A stretch of 50,925 bases of DNA. Source: an uncultured Eubacteriales bacterium (GTDB lineage Bacteria > Bacillota > Clostridia > Christensenellales > CAG-138). The position numbers and the translations under genes were made by a program. The DNA is taken from positions 1 to 50,925 of the forward strand of contig UQWD01000015.1 in the NCBI GenBank assembly GCA_900544555.1. Reading direction: 5' to 3'. How positions within the stretch are numbered: position 1 is the stretch's first letter; the number at the start of each line of letters is the position of its first letter. Below are positions 48,577 to 50,925 of the stretch, one piece after another. Under the pieces are notes generated by a model. That model was not told the DNA's origin. It saw only the letters and a list, made by a program, of their open reading frames with translations, and searched no databases.

Positions 48577-49833
48577 TCACCCGCCAAAGAACCCGATGGG
48601 ATGGATAATATGATCCTCCTTCGGGTTCAGTCCGCCCAGACGCGGATCCTCGTATAAGGCGCCGCGCAGCACCGCCTCATGCCCGAACCGGGCGCGCAGA
48701 GAGTCAATCGCTCGCTCCAGCTTTTCCTGCCGCAGGCGGGTGTTTACGCTTTCATCAAATAAGGACGTCTGTACCGGCGTATCCTCCGCCGCCAGGCCGC
48801 ATGCCCTCAGGCCGACGCTTCGCAGGGGGCGCGGCCATTGATAATGCCTGCGCAGCAGGGCGAGCGCCGCGTTCCACAATTCGTTTGACAGGTTTGTGGG
48901 CTCGCGGAGCTTCATTTGCCGCTCAATGGTATTAAGCTGATTATCCCTTAGGCTTATCTGCACCGTGCGCCCTTTGAGCCCGTATTCCCGCAGGCGCGCG
49001 GCCACGCTGTCCGCCAGCGTCCAAAATACGATGCGCGCGTCCTGTTCGCTGACTAAATCCCGCGGAGCGGTGGTTGAATTGCCTACGCTTTTAATAACGC
49101 TCTCCTGCCCGGCGCGGCGTACGGGCGAATAATCCTCGCCGTTGGCGAACCGGTAAAGCACAAGCCCCCATTTGCCAAACCAGCTTTGCAGCAGCCGGGG
49201 ATCGGCTGAGGCTACGCCGCCGATGGTGGTAACGCCGCGCTGACGCAGCTTGCGCGCGGTTGCGGGGCCTACGTATAGCAGCTCGTTCGCCGGAAGCGGC
49301 CAGGCGCGCTTTCTGAAGTTATCCGGCGTAAGCACGGTTACCGCGTCCGGCTTTTTCATATCAGAGCCAAGCTTCGCGAACACCTTATTGAATGAAACGC
49401 CCACGGATACCGTTACGCCCAATTCCTCCCGCACCTGCTCCCGGATAGCGTTGGCAAGGCTTATCTCATCCCCAAACGCCGGGCGGCTGCCCGTTACGTC
49501 GAGCCAGCATTCATCCAACCCGAACGGCTCGATTTGCTCCGTGTATCGCTCATAAATTTCGCGCGCCAGGCGGCTGAAACGCAGGTACTGCTCGTAATGA
49601 GGCTGCACGATAACAAGCCCGGGGCATTTTTGGCGGGCCTGCCAAAGCGCCTCGCCGGTTTTAACGCCGAAGGCTTTAGCAGCGTAGTTCTTTGCCAGTA
49701 TAATGCCGTGGCGCGCCTGAACGTCCCCGCCGACCGCCATAGGCCGGCCTCGCAGGGAAGGGTCGTGCAGGCATTCAACGCTTGCGTAAAAATTGTTCAT
49801 GTCCACGTGCAGTATGGCCCGCCCAGCGTTCAT
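48577..49833 (-). CDS. dinB: DNA polymerase IV (Y-family translesion polymerase)
   Basis: A 418-residue error-prone polymerase that copies past DNA damage. Catalytic palm: ILHVDMNNFYASVECL near 8-23 and LDECWLDVTGS near 100, holding the metal-binding aspartates and glutamate. SVGVSFNKVFAKLGSDMKKP near 140 and the helix-hairpin-helix region (LLYVGPATARKLRQRGVTTI) are typical, followed by the little-finger domain. AAAGGAG precedes ATG 49833. A possible SOS box lies between it and the divergent SRAP gene. Confidence 0.95.
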   Translation of the reverse strand: MNAGRAILHVDMNNFYASVECLHDPSLRGRPMAVGGDVQARHGIILAKNYAAKAFGVKTGEALWQARQKCPGLVIVQPHYEQYLRFSRLAREIYERYTEQIEPFGLDECWLDVTGSRPAFGDEISLANAIREQVREELGVTVSVGVSFNKVFAKLGSDMKKPDAVTVLTPDNFRKRAWPLPANELLYVGPATARKLRQRGVTTIGGVASADPRLLQSWFGKWGLVLYRFANGEDYSPVRRAGQESVIKSVGNSTTAPRDLVSEQDARIVFWTLADSVAARLREYGLKGRTVQISLRDNQLNTIERQMKLREPTNLSNELWNAALALLRRHYQWPRPLRSVGLRACGLAAEDTPVQTSLFDESVNTRLRQEKLERAIDSLRARFGHEAVLRGALYEDPRLGGLNPKEDHIIHPIGFFGG

Positions 49834-49882
49834 GACGTTTCTCCTTTCGGGAAGCCGCCGCGCTTACAAAACAAGCGCGATA

Positions 49883-49908
49883 CGTACATTTGTTCTATTT
49901 ATATTATA
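49883..49908 (-). promoter_or_regulatory. candidate LexA (SOS) box and dinB -10
   Basis: CGTACATTTGTTCT (49883-49896) is close to the Firmicute LexA/DinR box CGAAC-N4-GTTCG, with mismatches at two half-site positions and in the centre. It overlaps the predicted dinB start region, just downstream of a minus-strand TATAAT (49908-49903). A match by eye only. Confidence 0.4.
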
Positions 49909-49958
49909 AGGCGGCGGGATGCGGATTAAAACCGGGAATAGCTGGAAGTTCAGAGCGG

Positions 49959-49969
49959 TATGCTATAAT
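49959..49969 (+). promoter_or_regulatory. extended -10 promoter of the SRAP gene
   Basis: TGC-TATAAT with a weak -35, about 20 bases before the start codon. Confidence 0.55.
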
Positions 49970-49989
49970 AGGGAAAAGGAGGCATGACC

Positions 49990-50565
49990 ATGTGCGGAAG
50001 ATATTATATTGATGAGGACGATAAGGCGGTATCGGAGCTGATAGCGAAAATAGCGACCGGGCCGGAAGGGGACAGGCTGTTGGATATGAAGCTGGGAGAG
50101 ATTTACCCCACAAATACAGCGCCAGTGCTTTGCGCCGGCGGGGCGCGCCTGATGCAATGGGGGTTTTCACGCTACGACGGAAACGGCAAGGTGATAAACG
50201 CCCGCAGTGAAACCGCCATGGAAAAGCCAATGTTTCAAGGCTCCATGCGTGAAAGGCGGTGCCTGCTGCCCGCATCTGGATATTATGAATGGCAGCGAAT
50301 AGGCAAAGAGAAGCGCAAGCACGCCATATTCATGCCCGGGGGCGGGATGCTTTACATGGCGGGCTTATTCCGGCTGGAAAAAAACGCGCCGCTGCCCGCG
50401 TTCGTTATTTTAACGCGGGACGCCGCGCCGGAAATAACTAAAATACACGACCGAATGCCGGTAATCCTTCCCCCGGAGGCGCAGGCGCAATGGCTGTCTC
50501 CATCCGGAGACGCGCGCGCGGCGCTAGAGGCGGCTGTTGGGGGGCTGCAATACAGGGCTGTGTAG
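49990..50565 (+). CDS. SRAP family protein (YedK/HMCES): abasic-site DNA-protein crosslinker
   Basis: A 191-residue SOS response-associated peptidase-fold protein. It caps abasic sites in single-stranded DNA by a covalent link through Cys2. The start matters: ATG 49990 gives MCGRYY, leaving Cys2 as the N-terminal catalytic residue, and it lies seven bases after AGGAGG. The ATG at 49984 is too close to it. Other family marks are NARSET, LPASGYYEW (catalytic Glu) and the histidine in KIHDRMPVIL. It is divergent from dinB, fitting joint DNA-damage control. Confidence 0.93.
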   Translation: MCGRYYIDEDDKAVSELIAKIATGPEGDRLLDMKLGEIYPTNTAPVLCAGGARLMQWGFSRYDGNGKVINARSETAMEKPMFQGSMRERRCLLPASGYYEWQRIGKEKRKHAIFMPGGGMLYMAGLFRLEKNAPLPAFVILTRDAAPEITKIHDRMPVILPPEAQAQWLSPSGDARAALEAAVGGLQYRAV

Positions 50566-50878
50566 CGAACAGGCCCCAGGCAGCGAACGGCTGTATGTGT
50601 TCGATATACGGATTATAAATAATTGAAGATTAAGGAACGGATCAGCATTATGCGGCGAGCAGGCTTAGCGGCTTGGGTTGCTTAGAGATAAAAATATTCT
50701 GTCCGACGCCTCTACCCTAGCATCTAATACAAATTATTGCTTCGTGTTTAGTCCGCCTCTTTTGCGCCTGTAGTTTGTTTGTTTTAACCTATGCCCCGCG
50801 AGGAAGGCAATTGATTCAAAGTATGTCCTAGAAATGAAAGGATTCAACCCACGCCTCTTACGAGGCGCGGCCAGTGTG
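50566..50878. other. right-end gap, no gene seen
   Basis: About 310 bases without a convincing frame. A GCCTC-TTAC-GAGGC hairpin lies near 50853-50867. Confidence 0.45.
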
Positions 50879-50915
50879 TCGAAAAAGTGGCTGCGCCACG
50901 TTTTTCGAGTTAACA
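50875..50915. terminator. strong bidirectional stem-loop at the right edge
   Basis: CGAAAAAGTGGC / GCCACGTTTTTCG with a TGC loop, extended by outer GTGT/ACAC arms. T runs exist on both strands, so it could end transcription from either side. Confidence 0.6.
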
Positions 50916-50925
50916 CGGAGCGCTT

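Noticed and set aside
1..50925. CRISPR array or cas genes
   Set aside because: No regularly spaced direct repeats and no Cas-like protein anywhere in the window.
1..50925. Insertion sequences, transposases, integrases or prophage
   Set aside because: No transposase, recombinase or phage structural protein could be recognised, despite the decayed genes and tRNA neighbours.

Overview
The window reads as chromosomal DNA of an anaerobic, low-to-mid GC Clostridia-type Firmicute. This rests on a complete Rnf complex in the order C-D-G-E-A-B, a SAM-I (S-box) riboswitch on metK, a dgt-dnaG-sigA operon, a lon-engB pair, a NadD-YqeK fusion next to rsfS, small DUF1292 and DUF4364-type proteins, strong AGGAGG ribosome binding sites, and several TTG starts. 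I cannot name a species from the sequence.

Layout. 1-1.8 kb: the end of an S9-type peptidase, a DUF4364-like regulator, and a compact RNA operon (tRNA-Val, 6S RNA, tRNA-Gln) with its own promoter and terminator. 1.9-3.3 kb: AT-rich debris, including an Rhs/YD-repeat remnant and a frameshifted membrane-anchored protein. 3.4-7.5 kb (minus): sigA, dnaG, dgt. 7.6-11.8 kb (minus): GPH-type sugar transporter, metK with S-box leader, EamA/DMT transporter. 12-15.6 kb: GNAT-like protein, a pair of half-size TauE/SafE proteins, a broken YhfC-like membrane protease, a DUF3887-like lipoprotein. 15.9-20.7 kb: rnfCDGEAB. 21-26.8 kb: two coupled tiny genes, one intact ABC exporter half beside a truncated partner, a run of inverted repeats, an ABC ATPase joined by a deletion to a headless MFS gene, tRNA-Thr and a GNAT gene. 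26.9-27.9 kb: DUF1292 protein and a structured non-coding gap.

28.0-36.3 kb: a co-directional cell-surface polymer cluster with a good promoter. It holds a GT2 glycosyltransferase, LicD, an ABC-2 permease, a two-domain LicD, an IspD/TarI-like cytidylyltransferase, a GatD-like polyol-phosphate dehydrogenase, a GatZ/KbaZ-like protein and a TagH/Wzt-type ATPase. Taken together these could make a CDP-hexitol and transfer a polyol phosphate onto an exported glycan, built from the same protein families as the human ISPD-fukutin-FKRP system. This is the most interesting locus in the window.

36.4-50.9 kb: a frameshifted CatB/Vat-like acetyltransferase, a membrane protein with a degenerate Mrr-like domain, nadD-yqeK and rsfS, lon-engB, a zinc-ribbon protein and a metallophosphoesterase. 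A shattered AraC-family regulator, a consensus promoter leading into tRNA-Arg, a flavodoxin-like reductase, dinB with a small companion gene, and a divergent SRAP (YedK/HMCES) gene follow.

A recurring theme is decay. Rhs, YhfC, ABC exporter, MFS, CatB/Vat and AraC genes are all broken, while housekeeping genes are intact.
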